This document shows positions 24,395-32,908 of a stretch of DNA of 64,000 bases, piece after piece. Each line of letters begins with the position of its first letter. Position 1 is the stretch's first letter. This stretch comes from Arthrobacter celericrescens (GTDB lineage: Bacteria; Actinomycetota; Actinomycetes; Actinomycetales; Micrococcaceae). The stretch covers positions 61,927 through 125,926 of the forward strand of contig NZ_QYLP01000100.1 of NCBI RefSeq assembly GCF_003614925.1, in the 5' to 3' direction. A model generated the notes under the pieces. The model was not told where the DNA came from. It did not search any database and saw only the letters and a program-made list of their open reading frames with translations. The position numbers were made by a program, and so were the translations under genes.

Positions 24395-24462
24395 GTGTTG
24401 TTGGTGGGCGGCGCCGTGTTGGCGTGCGGCCTGACCGCGGGCGGCGCGGCTAGGATCGGTCC

Positions 24463-24855
24463 ATGACCGTTGCTTCCCTGGTATTTGCGCTCCTCGCCGG
24501 CCTCCTGCACGTGTACATCTTCACGATGGAGTCCCTCACATGGACCCGCCCGGCCACCTGGAAGCGTTTCGGCGTCGCGTCCCAGGCCGACGCCGAAACC
24601 ACCAAGCCCATGGCCTTCAACCAGGGCTTCTACAACCTGTTCCTCGCCGTGGGCGCGCTCGCTGGCATCTGTTTCGTGGTTTTCGGGCGTCCTGAGATCG
24701 GCTGGACCCTGGTTTTCGCGTCGTGCGGCTCCATGCTGCTGGCCTCGCTGGTGCTGGCGGCCAGCGGGCGGAAGTACCTCCGCCCTGCGGTGCTGCAGGG
24801 CACCACGCCGCTGCTCGCCGTCGTGCTCGGCATCCTGGCGGTTGCGCTGGGCTGA
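24463..24855 (+). CDS. DUF1304 family membrane protein
   Basis: A 130-residue integral membrane protein with four predicted helices. The DUF1304 pattern is clear: HVYIFTMESLTW in the first helix region, then FNQGFYNLFLAVGA, and LRPAVLQGTTPLLAVV near the end. Function of the family is unknown. AGGA precedes the ATG. It follows the M20 gene by 68 bp and is convergent with a TetR gene. Confidence 0.88.
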   Translation: MTVASLVFALLAGLLHVYIFTMESLTWTRPATWKRFGVASQADAETTKPMAFNQGFYNLFLAVGALAGICFVVFGRPEIGWTLVFASCGSMLLASLVLAASGRKYLRPAVLQGTTPLLAVVLGILAVALG

Positions 24856-24876
24856 CAGCCTTTGGCACCTCCGGGG

Positions 24877-25545
24877 CTAGGCAGCCGATGCCGGCTGCAG
24901 CGCTTCGAGGATCAGCTCCAGCCCGTAGCCGAATTCGTTGCCGTAGTCGTAGTCGGGCTGCATGACAACCTGCGTTGCGATCTCAACCAGGTAGGGGTAT
25001 TCCCCGGTCGCAAACCGCTCCATGATGGGGGCTGCCACCTGAGCCATCGGCTCGCCGCCTGAGATAGGGAGCCCGGCCTCTTGGAGGGCGAACCCGTAGA
25101 TGTAACTGTCCAGCAGGGAGTAGGCGCGGGCTGTCTGTTCCACGGTGAAGCCTCCCTCGCGCAATGTGGCCAAAGTTGCCTCGTGGTGCTTCAGGGTCTC
25201 CGGGCCGGGAGCCTTGCGGGACTCCAGCAGTCCGATCGCCCACGGATGGCGCCGTAGCACTTCCCGGGCCGAGTGGGCGCGGCGGCGCATCTGTTCCTTC
25301 CACTCGCTGCCGGCCTGCGGTGTGCTGATCTCGGCAAAGACGAGGTCCACGAGCCCGTCCAGGATTTCCTCCTTGTTGGCCACGTAGTAGTAGAGGGACA
25401 TCGGCTTCGTGCCGATGCTCTGGGCGAGCGACCGTATCGACAGGGCAGCGATGCCCCCGGCATCGGCCAGTTCGAGAGCCTTCTGCAGAACCTTCCCGCG
25501 GCTGAGCTCAGGCCGGCCTGCGGCGCCTTTGGCTGCACCTGTCAT
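24877..25545 (-). CDS. TetR-family regulator (TetR_C type)
   Basis: A 222-residue repressor. The N-terminal HTH (about 15-62) reads LQKALELADAGGIAALSIRSLAQSIGTKPMSLYYYVANKEE with the canonical YYYVxNKEE end. The C-terminal domain resembles the tetracycline-repressor class with HPWAIGLLESR and a glycine/tyrosine-rich tail. ATG 25545 follows AGAGGAG. Divergent from an MDR oxidoreductase with two palindromic operators in between, so autorepression and control of the oxidoreductase are very likely. Inducer unknown. Confidence 0.92.
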   Translation of the reverse strand: MTGAAKGAAGRPELSRGKVLQKALELADAGGIAALSIRSLAQSIGTKPMSLYYYVANKEEILDGLVDLVFAEISTPQAGSEWKEQMRRRAHSAREVLRRHPWAIGLLESRKAPGPETLKHHEATLATLREGGFTVEQTARAYSLLDSYIYGFALQEAGLPISGGEPMAQVAAPIMERFATGEYPYLVEIATQVVMQPDYDYGNEFGYGLELILEALQPASAA

Positions 25546-25569
25546 TTCGTGCTCCTCTTTGCTCTTCCA

Positions 25570-25590
25570 CTTTCGTACACTGTACTGTAG
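25570..25590. promoter_or_regulatory. TetR operator, degenerate copy
   Basis: Left arm CTTTCGTAC is identical to that of the neighbouring palindrome, followed by a 3-bp spacer and GTACTGTAG, which matches 6 of 9 positions of the expected right arm. Confidence 0.55.
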
Positions 25591-25593
25591 CGT

Positions 25594-25614
25594 CTTTCGT
25601 ACAGCGTACGAAAG
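25594..25614. promoter_or_regulatory. TetR operator, perfect palindrome
   Basis: CTTTCGTAC and GTACGAAAG are perfect inverted arms around AGC. The site lies between the divergent TetR and MDR genes and 24 bp from the start of the degenerate copy. Confidence 0.75.
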
Positions 25615-25639
25615 TTGTTGGCTCACAGGAGGGATTGCC

Positions 25640-26650
25640 GTGAAAACCCAAGAACGCTCTCATCGTCAGGGCAGCGAAACAACGGACATGCGGGCTATCG
25701 GCCGGGAGACCTACGGCGGGCCGGAGGTGCTGCGCTTGGAGCGGGTGGCGCGCCCAGTCGTCAAAGGCAAGGATGTACTGGTCCGGGTCCGGGCAGCCGG
25801 TGTCGACCGCGGGGCCTGGCACATAATGACCGGCCTGCCGTACATTGCGCGTCTCGCATTTGGCCTCCGGAAGCCGAAAGACCCGGCTTTGGGCATGGAC
25901 CTCGCCGGCATCGTGGAGGCCGTGGGCCCCGAGGTCACAAAGTTCGCCGTCGGCGACGCGGTCTACGGCAGCGGCCGGGGTTCCTTCGCCGAATACGCCG
26001 TTGCGCCGGAGGCCAAACTGGCGGCAATGCCCCAGGGTCTCTCATTCGAGCAGGCCGCGGCCGTGCCGGTCTCCGCCGTCACCGCTCTCCAAGGCCTCCG
26101 CGCCGGAAAGATCCAGCCGGGACAGAAAGTGCTGGTCACCGGCGCATCCGGCGGCGTGGGAAGCTTCGCGGTCCAGTTGGCCAAAGCCTACGGTGCGCAC
26201 GTCACTGGCACCTGCAGTACCGGAAAGATCGGGTTTGTCCGCGACCTTGGCGCCGACCAGGTCATCGACTACACCAGGGAAGACTTCGTAGACGCCGGCC
26301 CCTTCGACCTCATCCTGGACATCGCGGGCAACCCCCGGATCCCGCGCTTGCGTCGTGCCCTCACAGCTAAGGGAACGGCGGTCATTGTCGGCGGTGAGGG
26401 CGGCGGGAAGCTGGGCGGGGGACTGCACCGCCAGCTGGGCGCCGTCGTCCTGTCACCCTTCATCGGCCAGCGGTTGACCATGTTGTTCGGTCTGGTCCGT
26501 GCTGCCGACCTTCAGGAACTTACGCAGCTCATCGAGGCCGGTGACATAGCGCCGGCCCTCGACAGGAGCTTCACGCTGGCTGAGGCTGCGGACGCCCTCC
26601 GATACCTGGAAGACGGCCACGTGTCCGGCAAGGTGGCGTTGTCCGTTTGA
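25640..26650 (+). CDS. NAD(P)-dependent alcohol dehydrogenase / quinone reductase (MDR, zinc-free type)
   Basis: A 336-residue medium-chain reductase. The GroES-like half includes VRAAGVDRGAWHIMTG and LGMDLAGIVEAVG; the Rossmann half has the AxxGxxG-type motif LVTGASGGVGSFAVQLAKAYG. The zinc ligands of true alcohol dehydrogenases are absent, so it probably reduces quinones or unsaturated carbonyls with NADPH. GTG 25640 follows AGGAGGG; an internal ATG at 25688 would omit 16 residues. Likely induced through the divergent TetR by the toxic compound it reduces. Confidence 0.88.
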   Translation: MKTQERSHRQGSETTDMRAIGRETYGGPEVLRLERVARPVVKGKDVLVRVRAAGVDRGAWHIMTGLPYIARLAFGLRKPKDPALGMDLAGIVEAVGPEVTKFAVGDAVYGSGRGSFAEYAVAPEAKLAAMPQGLSFEQAAAVPVSAVTALQGLRAGKIQPGQKVLVTGASGGVGSFAVQLAKAYGAHVTGTCSTGKIGFVRDLGADQVIDYTREDFVDAGPFDLILDIAGNPRIPRLRRALTAKGTAVIVGGEGGGKLGGGLHRQLGAVVLSPFIGQRLTMLFGLVRAADLQELTQLIEAGDIAPALDRSFTLAEAADALRYLEDGHVSGKVALSV

Positions 26651-26769
26651 CCTTGCTGCCTGTCCGCGCCGGGCGAGCCACGTGCTGGCAGTCCCTCCAG
26701 GCCCCTGCCCTAATCCGCCAACTCGGCGGACAATGGAGCCAACAGGGAACATCAGCCGCAGGGGGCGCG

Positions 26770-28134
26770 ATGGGATTCTTGAGGCAGGGCAAGGCAGCTG
26801 CCGGGCAGGCCGCCGGCAGTGCCCGGCGCGACCCGGTCATCGATATCGCCCGCTTCTTTTGCCTCACCCTGGTAGTCCTCTCGCACTGCATGATGGTCAG
26901 CCCCGTGCTGCACGCCGACGGCACTGTGACCCAGGAAAACACCCTCATGGAGCAGCGCTGGTTCGAGCCGGTGCTCTGGGCCCTACAGGTCATGCCGCTG
27001 TTCTTCGTGCTGGGCGGCATCACCGGGCTTGAATCCTGGCGGCGGCTGCGTGCCCGAGGCGGAACCGGCGTGGACTACGCCCAGTTGCGGCTGTTGCGCC
27101 TCATCCGGCCCGCCACTGCCCTGCTTGCCGTGATGTTCCCGGGACTGTTCGCTGCGCAGCTGCTGGGCGTCCACCCGCAGGTGGTCCAATTGATGGCCAC
27201 CGGTGCCGGGATGCCATTGTGGTTCCTGGCCGCCTACCTTGCCGCGCAGCTAAGCGTGCCGTTGCTGGCCAGGCTGCACGAGCACGCGCCGTGGCTGACG
27301 CTCGCCGTCCTGGTCGCCGCGGTGATCGCCGTGGACAGCCTGCGCGGCGCATTCCCCCTCATCGCCTCGCTCAACATGGTGTTTGTCTGGTGCGCGGTCC
27401 AGCAGTTTGGCTTCTTCATCGCCGACGGTTTCCTCGCCGGGCGCAGCAGCGGATGGCTGGTGGGGCTGGTGGCGGGCAGCAACCTGCTGCTCGGACTGAT
27501 CACCGGTGCCGGGGTGTACTCGGGGAACATGATCGTGAACCTGAACCCGCCCAACCTGTGCATGCTGCTGCTGGGCCTGTCGCAGGCAGCCACCCTGCAG
27601 TTGCTCCGGCCGGGGGTCGCCTGGCTGGCCCGCGTCCGCTGGGTGATGTGGATGGTTGCGGCGGCCGGCCGCCGCTCCATGACCATCTACCTCTGGCACC
27701 TGCCGCTGCTCGTGGCGATGACCGGCCTGCTGCTGCTCAGCGACTTCCCCAAACCGGCCGCCGGCACCGCCGCGTGGTGGTGGGCGCGGCCGCTGGTGCT
27801 GCTCGCCGTCGTGGTGCTGCTGCTGCCGGTCCTGCTGCTTTGCGGCAGGCTTGAAGAACGCCCGACGGCGGCCGTCCACGCTCGGGGCCGCGCACCTGCC
27901 GCCGTAGTGACGGCCGGCGTCGTGGTGTTCATCCCCATGCTGGACGCAGCGCTGAACGGACTCAACGTCGCCCTGCTGGGCGGAGGGGCGGCATGCTTCA
28001 TGCTCGCGGTGCTGCTGCTGGGGCGCGTGGTGGAGCCGTCACAACCCTCGCCTTCCCGACCCGAAACGGAGGCAGGCCAAGGGCGTGCGTTGCCATTGCC
28101 AGAGGCCGGATTACGTGCCAATGTCGAGTCATGA
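26770..28134 (+). CDS. Acyltransferase 3 family membrane protein
   Basis: A 454-residue protein with about 10-12 membrane helices of the acyltransferase-3 type. The N-terminal signature DPVIDIARFFCLTLVVLSHC is followed by VMPLFFVLGGITG with an RxxR-like basic loop (SWRRLRARGG), and a late RSMTIYLWHLPLLV motif that is typical of the family. Such enzymes O-acylate cell-surface glycans, lipids or secondary metabolites. ATG 26770 follows an AGGGGG stretch; upstream residues in frame lack conserved character. The stop overlaps the next gene (ATGA). Confidence 0.85.
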   Translation: MGFLRQGKAAAGQAAGSARRDPVIDIARFFCLTLVVLSHCMMVSPVLHADGTVTQENTLMEQRWFEPVLWALQVMPLFFVLGGITGLESWRRLRARGGTGVDYAQLRLLRLIRPATALLAVMFPGLFAAQLLGVHPQVVQLMATGAGMPLWFLAAYLAAQLSVPLLARLHEHAPWLTLAVLVAAVIAVDSLRGAFPLIASLNMVFVWCAVQQFGFFIADGFLAGRSSGWLVGLVAGSNLLLGLITGAGVYSGNMIVNLNPPNLCMLLLGLSQAATLQLLRPGVAWLARVRWVMWMVAAAGRRSMTIYLWHLPLLVAMTGLLLLSDFPKPAAGTAAWWWARPLVLLAVVVLLLPVLLLCGRLEERPTAAVHARGRAPAAVVTAGVVVFIPMLDAALNGLNVALLGGGAACFMLAVLLLGRVVEPSQPSPSRPETEAGQGRALPLPEAGLRANVES

Positions 28135-28487
28135 CCGAGTTCACGGATTCCCTGGCAGAGTCCTTCCACGGTGACGTCACCACCGTCCGGAACGACAAAT
28201 TCCACCGTTACGAACTCCTCGTGAACGGTGAGATTGCGGTGATCTCGCAGTTCATGGACCGGCCCGGCCATATCGATTTCATGCACACCGAGACCCGGGA
28301 AAAGTTCAAGGGCCGCGGCCTGGCGAAGGTCCTCGCCCGGTTTGCCCTGGACGACGTGGTGGCTTCCGGAAAGCGCATCATCCCGCACTGCCCGTACATC
28401 GCCGCCTTCCTGCGCAACCACGAGGGCTACGAGCTCGACGTCGACTGGCCGGCAGAGCCGCCCGTCGGAGAGCCCGGCAACGAGTAA
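28131..28487 (+). CDS. GNAT-fold N-acetyltransferase (YjdJ/GTLP type)
   Basis: A 118-residue small GNAT protein. The acetyl-CoA site appears as EKFKGRGLAKVLARFALDD (R/QxxGxG/A type), followed by RIIPHCPYIAAFLRNHEGY, the pattern of the short Gcn5-related family. It starts within the acyltransferase stop (ATGA), so it is translationally coupled although a biochemical link is not obvious. Substrate unknown. Confidence 0.9.
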   Translation: MTEFTDSLAESFHGDVTTVRNDKFHRYELLVNGEIAVISQFMDRPGHIDFMHTETREKFKGRGLAKVLARFALDDVVASGKRIIPHCPYIAAFLRNHEGYELDVDWPAEPPVGEPGNE

Positions 28488-28529
28488 CGCCTCTGCCCGC
28501 TGTTCAGGGCAGCCGTCCAGGCCTGCCGC

Positions 28530-28949
28530 TCAGGGCAAGTGGGCCCGCCAGCGCGACAGCTCCGAATCGAAGTCGGCCTGCTTGTCGGCGTCGTTCCACA
28601 GGTCCGCGAGTTCGTTGGCGTCGGGCCTGCGCATCCGGTCGAGGACTGCGGCGGCCTTCGCCAGCAGCCGGTCGGGGAGTGCCTCCGAAGTGCGCGGCCA
28701 CGGTTCGCCCAAGGATTGCGAAGTTGCGTCGTCGAGGACCGCGGGATGCCCCCAGGAGATCGCCAGCGCCGCTGCGGCCAGGCCGACCGCTCCTTCGGGT
28801 GCGTAGACATAGCCGTCCTCGCCGGCCACGGCGTTGAGGCCGTCTTCAAGGACCGTGATGACCTCTCCCGTTGATCCGGCGTCTTCGATTTCGAAGAGGA
28901 AATCCGCCGCGTCATCGTTGCCGAAGACCGATTCACTCCATGCGCCCAC
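28530..28949 (-). CDS. DUF4259 family protein
   Basis: A 139-residue soluble acidic protein. The opening MGAWSESVFGNDDAADFLFEI matches the DUF4259 signature (GxWGxGxFxNDxAxD), followed by AAAALAISWGHPA in the middle. Function unknown. The GTG start at 28949 is preceded by GGGAG with 7-nt spacing. Convergent with the GNAT gene. Confidence 0.85.
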   Translation of the reverse strand: MGAWSESVFGNDDAADFLFEIEDAGSTGEVITVLEDGLNAVAGEDGYVYAPEGAVGLAAAALAISWGHPAVLDDATSQSLGEPWPRTSEALPDRLLAKAAAVLDRMRRPDANELADLWNDADKQADFDSELSRWRAHLP

Positions 28950-29020
28950 GTCTGGCTCCCTTCAGTTCCGTTTCACAAGATTCCGAGTGACCGCAGTGTT
29001 GCAGGAGGCGCCGACAACTC

Positions 29021-29371
29021 TCAGCGTGCCCGCCGCTTCTGCCATTGCCATGCGTGCCAGAACAGCAGCGCAACGGTGGTCAGGGCCGAGATCAGCAGCA
29101 GTTGGGGCACGGAGTTCATCAGGACGAAGAACACGGGAACAGCGCCGGACTCCGATGTGGTGCCGCCAAAAAACGTCGGCTCGAAACTTTCGCTGATTGC
29201 CCAGCCCACGAGCACCATGAGGGCTCCATTGAGGACCCAGAGAACCATGATGAACGGATTCACGCGGAACTTCCGGGTCTCCTCCGGCGTGGCCGCCGGG
29301 TCATGTGGTAGCGCGTTTCCGTGTTCGTCGATTTCCCTGAAGCTTGCACTGGCGCTGTTTGTATCCTGCAT
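29021..29371 (-). CDS. Small membrane protein, hypothetical (116 aa)
   Basis: I do not recognise the family. The first 35 residues are polar, then come a membrane helix at about 40-62 (FIMVLWVLNGALMVLVGWAIS), a loop with a GGTTSESGAVP segment, and a second hydrophobic region at about 80-108 ending in basic KRRAR, which predicts two or three helices. AAGGGGG lies just upstream of the ATG. Transcribed alone. Confidence 0.75.
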   Translation of the reverse strand: MQDTNSASASFREIDEHGNALPHDPAATPEETRKFRVNPFIMVLWVLNGALMVLVGWAISESFEPTFFGGTTSESGAVPVFFVLMNSVPQLLLISALTTVALLFWHAWQWQKRRAR

Positions 29372-29478
29372 CGTTCCCCCTTGGATGCCGTATCCGCGCC
29401 CGGGACCCGCCGGGCGCGTTTGCAGAGGACTCTACACGCTGCGCGGCCGTACAGGTCTCGGTCCAAGCCGGTACATTT

Positions 29479-29561
29479 TGCTGGATCACCCCGCTCCGAC
29501 AGACTATGAAGCCCCGTACTTCCGGGCCGACGGGATCCGGGCCACACGGGTGATCCAGCAG
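29479..29561. repeat. 83-bp element with 13-bp perfect terminal inverted repeats
   Basis: TGCTGGATCACCC at 29479-29491 is the exact reverse complement of GGGTGATCCAGCA at 29549-29561, with 57 bp between. It could be a MITE-like remnant, a long-loop RNA structure or paired operator half-sites. No second copy was noticed in the window. Confidence 0.55.
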
Positions 29562-29771
29562 AACGTCCGCCGATGGCCTCCCGCCCCGGGCGAGCGCCCC
29601 GCCCGGCCCTGCCCCGACCCGCCCGGATGCGACCCGCGCCCCCACCCCGCCCCGCGTCTGCACCTTTCGAACATGTGAAGGCGGGCAAATTACAGCACAG
29701 CGGCCCGCCGGATCCAGTCAACCCTTCCCGCCCGTCACACCTTATGAATTAGGGCACAAAAGTTTGACGAA

Positions 29772-29804
29772 AAGGCAAGCCTAAGTAAGGCTTGCCTTGC
29801 CTAA
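29772..29804. promoter_or_regulatory. DtxR/IdeR-type iron box
   Basis: AAGGCAAGCCT at 29772-29782 and AGGCTTGCCTT at 29788-29798 are perfect inverted arms. The overlapping 19-mer at 29786-29804 matches the IdeR/DtxR consensus at 13 of 19 positions, including the outer TxAGG and CCTAA. It lies about 55 bp upstream of desA, so iron repression of the operon is expected. Confidence 0.7.
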
Positions 29805-29858
29805 CAGCGCGCGGAGTGTTGCTGGGCATTTGTTCGAACCCAGTGGAAGGAGGCCGAC

Positions 29859-31523
29859 GTGACGTCGCCCAGCATGGAAGTCCGGCGCAGAGATATCGAG
29901 CGCAGTGATATCAAGCGCAACGAAACCGGGCGCGGTGAGGTTGGGCGCGGTGAAACCGACGCCCCGGAAGCGGACTTCGGGTCCAACGTGGAGCTTGCCC
30001 TCGCGGCCACCAACCAGCTTTTCAACGCGCGGAACTCGCCCAGTTATGTCGCACAGGTGCTGCAGGGCGTCAACGCCGTGGCCACCAAGGTCCAGCGGAC
30101 CGCGCGGCCGTACACCGGCGTCGGGCATGCAGGGCTGAAGGCGAAGGTGGACGCCGTGGACCTCGGCCGTCCCCTCCGCGACACCGCCGCTGCCCTCGAG
30201 GAGCTCGACGAGCTTTACCTCAAGGACGCCATCTACTTCCACGACTCCCGCTACGCCGCGCACCTGAACTGCCCGGTGGTGATCCCTGCGCTGGTGGGTG
30301 AGGCCGTGCTCTCCGCCGTCAACTCCTCCATGGACACCTGGGACCAAAGCGCCGGCGCCACCATGATCGAACGCCGCCTCATCGACTGGACGGCTGAACG
30401 CCTCGGGTTCGGCAATGACGCCGACGGCGTGTTCACCTCCGGCGGCAGCCAGTCCAACTTCCAGGCCTTGCTGATCGCCCGCAACCATGCCGTCGCCAAG
30501 CTCCGCGCCTCAAGCCCCGAGGCCGGCGAGGCCCGCCTCCCGCACCTGCTCGATCGTCTGCGCATCTTCACCTCGCAGGACAGCCATTTCAGCATCCAGA
30601 AGTCGGCCTCCATGCTGGGCCTCGGGTTCGACGCCGTCGTCGCCGTCCCCACCGCCGCGGACCACCGCATGGATCCCGCCGCGCTGGCGGCTGCCCTTGC
30701 GGAAACGCACGACGCCGGCCTGGTGCCGATGGCGGTCGTGGCCACCGCCGGGACCACGGACTTCGGTTCGGTGGACCCGCTCGCGGAGCTCGCCGCCCTG
30801 GCCCGCGCCTACGATTCCTGGCTGCACATTGACGCCGCCTACGGCGGCGGCCTGCTGGTCTCCAACCGATACCGACACCTGATCGACGGCACCCAACTGG
30901 CCGACTCCGTCACCGTGGACTACCACAAGACCTACTTCCAGCCCGTGAGCTCCAGCGCCTTGATCGTCCGCAAAGGCTCCATGCTGCGCCACGTCACCTA
31001 CTACGCGGACTACCTCAACCCGGAAAGCGCCGCCAAGGCACAAGTCCCCAACCAGGTGGACAAGAGCATCCAGACCACCCGCCGCTTCGACGCCCTCAAG
31101 CTGTGGCTGACCCTGCGCACCATGGGCGCCGACGCCATCGGTGCCCTCTTCGATGAAGCCATCGACCTCGCTGGACGCGTCGGTGCGCTGCTGGCCGAAG
31201 ACCCGGAATTCGAGCTCGCCGCCGAACCCCAGCTGAGCACGCTCGTCTTCCGCTACCGGCCGCTTGTGGACGGCTCCCGCCTGGACGAAACCGCGGCGGA
31301 CCGCCTCAACCCCGCCATCCGCGCCGCCGTCTTCGCCTCCGGCGAGGCCGTGGTGGCCGGCACCAAGGTGGACGGCCACCACTACCTGAAGTTCACCCTC
31401 CTCAACGCCGAGGCGAGCCGGAACGACATCCGCGAAATCATCGATCTCCTGCGCCGCACCGGCGCCGGCCTGCTCCCCGGCACCAACAGCGCCGGCACCA
31501 ACAACGAGGACAACGCAGCATGA
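29859..31523 (+). CDS. desA: PLP-dependent lysine decarboxylase, desferrioxamine biosynthesis
   Basis: A 554-residue group II amino-acid decarboxylase (glutamate/aromatic/diaminobutyrate decarboxylase family). It carries FTSGGSQSNFQALLIAR, HIDAAYGGGLL and the PLP lysine K357 in VDYHKTYFQP. In desferrioxamine synthesis this step decarboxylates lysine to cadaverine, or a homologous diamine to putrescine. The N-terminus has an odd repetitive segment (about 6-30: RRDIERSDIKRNETGRGE). The GTG start follows GGAAGGAGG. First gene of the desABCD operon behind an iron box; its stop overlaps desB (ATGA). Confidence 0.92.
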   Translation: MTSPSMEVRRRDIERSDIKRNETGRGEVGRGETDAPEADFGSNVELALAATNQLFNARNSPSYVAQVLQGVNAVATKVQRTARPYTGVGHAGLKAKVDAVDLGRPLRDTAAALEELDELYLKDAIYFHDSRYAAHLNCPVVIPALVGEAVLSAVNSSMDTWDQSAGATMIERRLIDWTAERLGFGNDADGVFTSGGSQSNFQALLIARNHAVAKLRASSPEAGEARLPHLLDRLRIFTSQDSHFSIQKSASMLGLGFDAVVAVPTAADHRMDPAALAAALAETHDAGLVPMAVVATAGTTDFGSVDPLAELAALARAYDSWLHIDAAYGGGLLVSNRYRHLIDGTQLADSVTVDYHKTYFQPVSSSALIVRKGSMLRHVTYYADYLNPESAAKAQVPNQVDKSIQTTRRFDALKLWLTLRTMGADAIGALFDEAIDLAGRVGALLAEDPEFELAAEPQLSTLVFRYRPLVDGSRLDETAADRLNPAIRAAVFASGEAVVAGTKVDGHHYLKFTLLNAEASRNDIREIIDLLRRTGAGLLPGTNSAGTNNEDNAA

Positions 31524-32908
31524 GCACTACCGCCCCCAAGGAATCCCAGGACAACGCCCGGGATACCGGCCGCATCTACGACCTCGCCGGGATCGGCCTC
31601 GGCCCCTTCAACCTGGGCTTGGCCGCGCTGAGCGAACCGATCGACGGCCTTGACGCCGTCTTCCTGGAGCGCCGCGAGTCCTTCGACTGGCACCCCGGAA
31701 TGATGCTGGAGCCGGCGCACCTGCAGGTTCCCTTCATGGCGGACCTCGTCACCCTGGCCGATCCGACGTCGAAGTTCTCCTTCCTGAACTTCCTCAAGCA
31801 GACCGGGCGGTTGTACCGCTTCTACATCCGGGAAAACTTCTACCCGCTGCGCGCCGAGTTCAACCAGTACTGCCAGTGGGTGGCTGGCCAGCTCGACTCC
31901 GTGTGTTTTAGCACGGATGTGCTGGATGTTTCGTACGACGACGGCGTGTACACTCTCTCCGTGCAGGGCCCGGGCGGCGCTGAGGTGCTGCGGGCGCGGC
32001 GGCTGGTGCTCGGCACCGGAACCAGCCCCTACATTCCGGCCGCCTGTGCAGGAATAGTGACCGGCGAGAACGCCGGCGGACTTGTCCTCCACAACGCCGA
32101 CTACCTGTCGAGGAAGAGTGAGCTGCAGGCCAAACGCAGCATCACCATCGTGGGCAGCGGCCAGAGCGCCGCGGAGCTCTACTACGAGCTGCTCGGCGAA
32201 ATCGACGTCCACGGCTACCAGCTGAACTGGGTGACCCGTTCCGGCCGCTTCTTCCCGCTGGAGTACACCAAGCTGACCCTCGAAATGACCTCCCCGGAGT
32301 ACGTGGACTACTTCCACTCCCTCCCGGCGGAGCAGCGCGATTCGTTGATCGACAGCCAGAAGAACCTCTACAAGGGCATCAACTCGGACTTGATCGACAG
32401 CATCTACGACCTCCTCTACACCAAGAGCCTCTCCGGCATCGTGGACACTCAGCTCTTCACGCACTCCTCGCTCAACGCTGCAGCCTGGGACGCCGCCAAG
32501 GGCACCCACACCCTTGACCTGCGCCACGACGAGCACGGCCGCGACTTCACCCTCGAGTCCGAGGCCGTAGTCTTCGCCACTGGTTACAAGTACCAGGAAC
32601 CAGGCTTCCTGGCCGGCATCGCGGACCGCATCCGCCGCGACTACCGCGGACGGTTCGACGTCTCCCGCAACTACAGCACCGGCGTCGAACCCGGGGAAAT
32701 CTTCGTCCAGAACGCCGAACTGCACACCCACGGCTTCGTCACCCCGGACCTCGGGATGGCCGCGTACCGCAATTCCTGGATCCTGCGCGAAATCACCGGC
32801 CGCGAGGTCTACCCGATCGAGGGCAGCATCGCCTTCCAGCAGTTCGGCGCCCCCGTGACGGCCGGCGCACCGGTCACCCCAGAAGCACCGGTGGCGGTGA
32901 ACGCATGA
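31520..32908 (+). CDS. desB: Lysine/cadaverine N-monooxygenase, desferrioxamine biosynthesis
   Basis: A 462-residue FAD and NADPH dependent N-hydroxylase of the SidA/IucD/PvdA family. The motifs are in order: FAD site GIGLGPFNLGLAAL near 28-42, the WHPGMMLEPAHLQVPFMADL segment, NADPH site ITIVGSGQSAAELYYEL near 210, and the C-terminal ATGYKYQEP and HGFVTPDLGMAAYR. It would hydroxylate the free amine of cadaverine made by DesA. Linked to both neighbours by ATGA overlaps. Confidence 0.94.
   Translation: MSTTAPKESQDNARDTGRIYDLAGIGLGPFNLGLAALSEPIDGLDAVFLERRESFDWHPGMMLEPAHLQVPFMADLVTLADPTSKFSFLNFLKQTGRLYRFYIRENFYPLRAEFNQYCQWVAGQLDSVCFSTDVLDVSYDDGVYTLSVQGPGGAEVLRARRLVLGTGTSPYIPAACAGIVTGENAGGLVLHNADYLSRKSELQAKRSITIVGSGQSAAELYYELLGEIDVHGYQLNWVTRSGRFFPLEYTKLTLEMTSPEYVDYFHSLPAEQRDSLIDSQKNLYKGINSDLIDSIYDLLYTKSLSGIVDTQLFTHSSLNAAAWDAAKGTHTLDLRHDEHGRDFTLESEAVVFATGYKYQEPGFLAGIADRIRRDYRGRFDVSRNYSTGVEPGEIFVQNAELHTHGFVTPDLGMAAYRNSWILREITGREVYPIEGSIAFQQFGAPVTAGAPVTPEAPVAVNA

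Larger units (their letters stand above)
29372..29858. other. 487-bp intergenic region upstream of the siderophore operon
   Basis: No convincing coding sequence. It holds an 83-bp segment bounded by 13-bp perfect inverted repeats (29479-29561), a C-rich very high-GC stretch at about 29580-29660, and then an AT-richer promoter zone ending in the iron box at 29772-29804 and the desA ribosome site (GGAAGGAGG at 29845-29853). Confidence 0.7.

Noticed and set aside
24395..24462. Possible tRNA or small RNA in the gap before the DUF1304 gene
   Set aside because: No cloverleaf or stable hairpin could be drawn; it appears to be a simple promoter gap.
29580..29660. Proline-rich coding possibility in the extremely C-rich stretch before the des operon
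   Set aside because: No start or ribosome site fits, and the composition alone explains the open frame.
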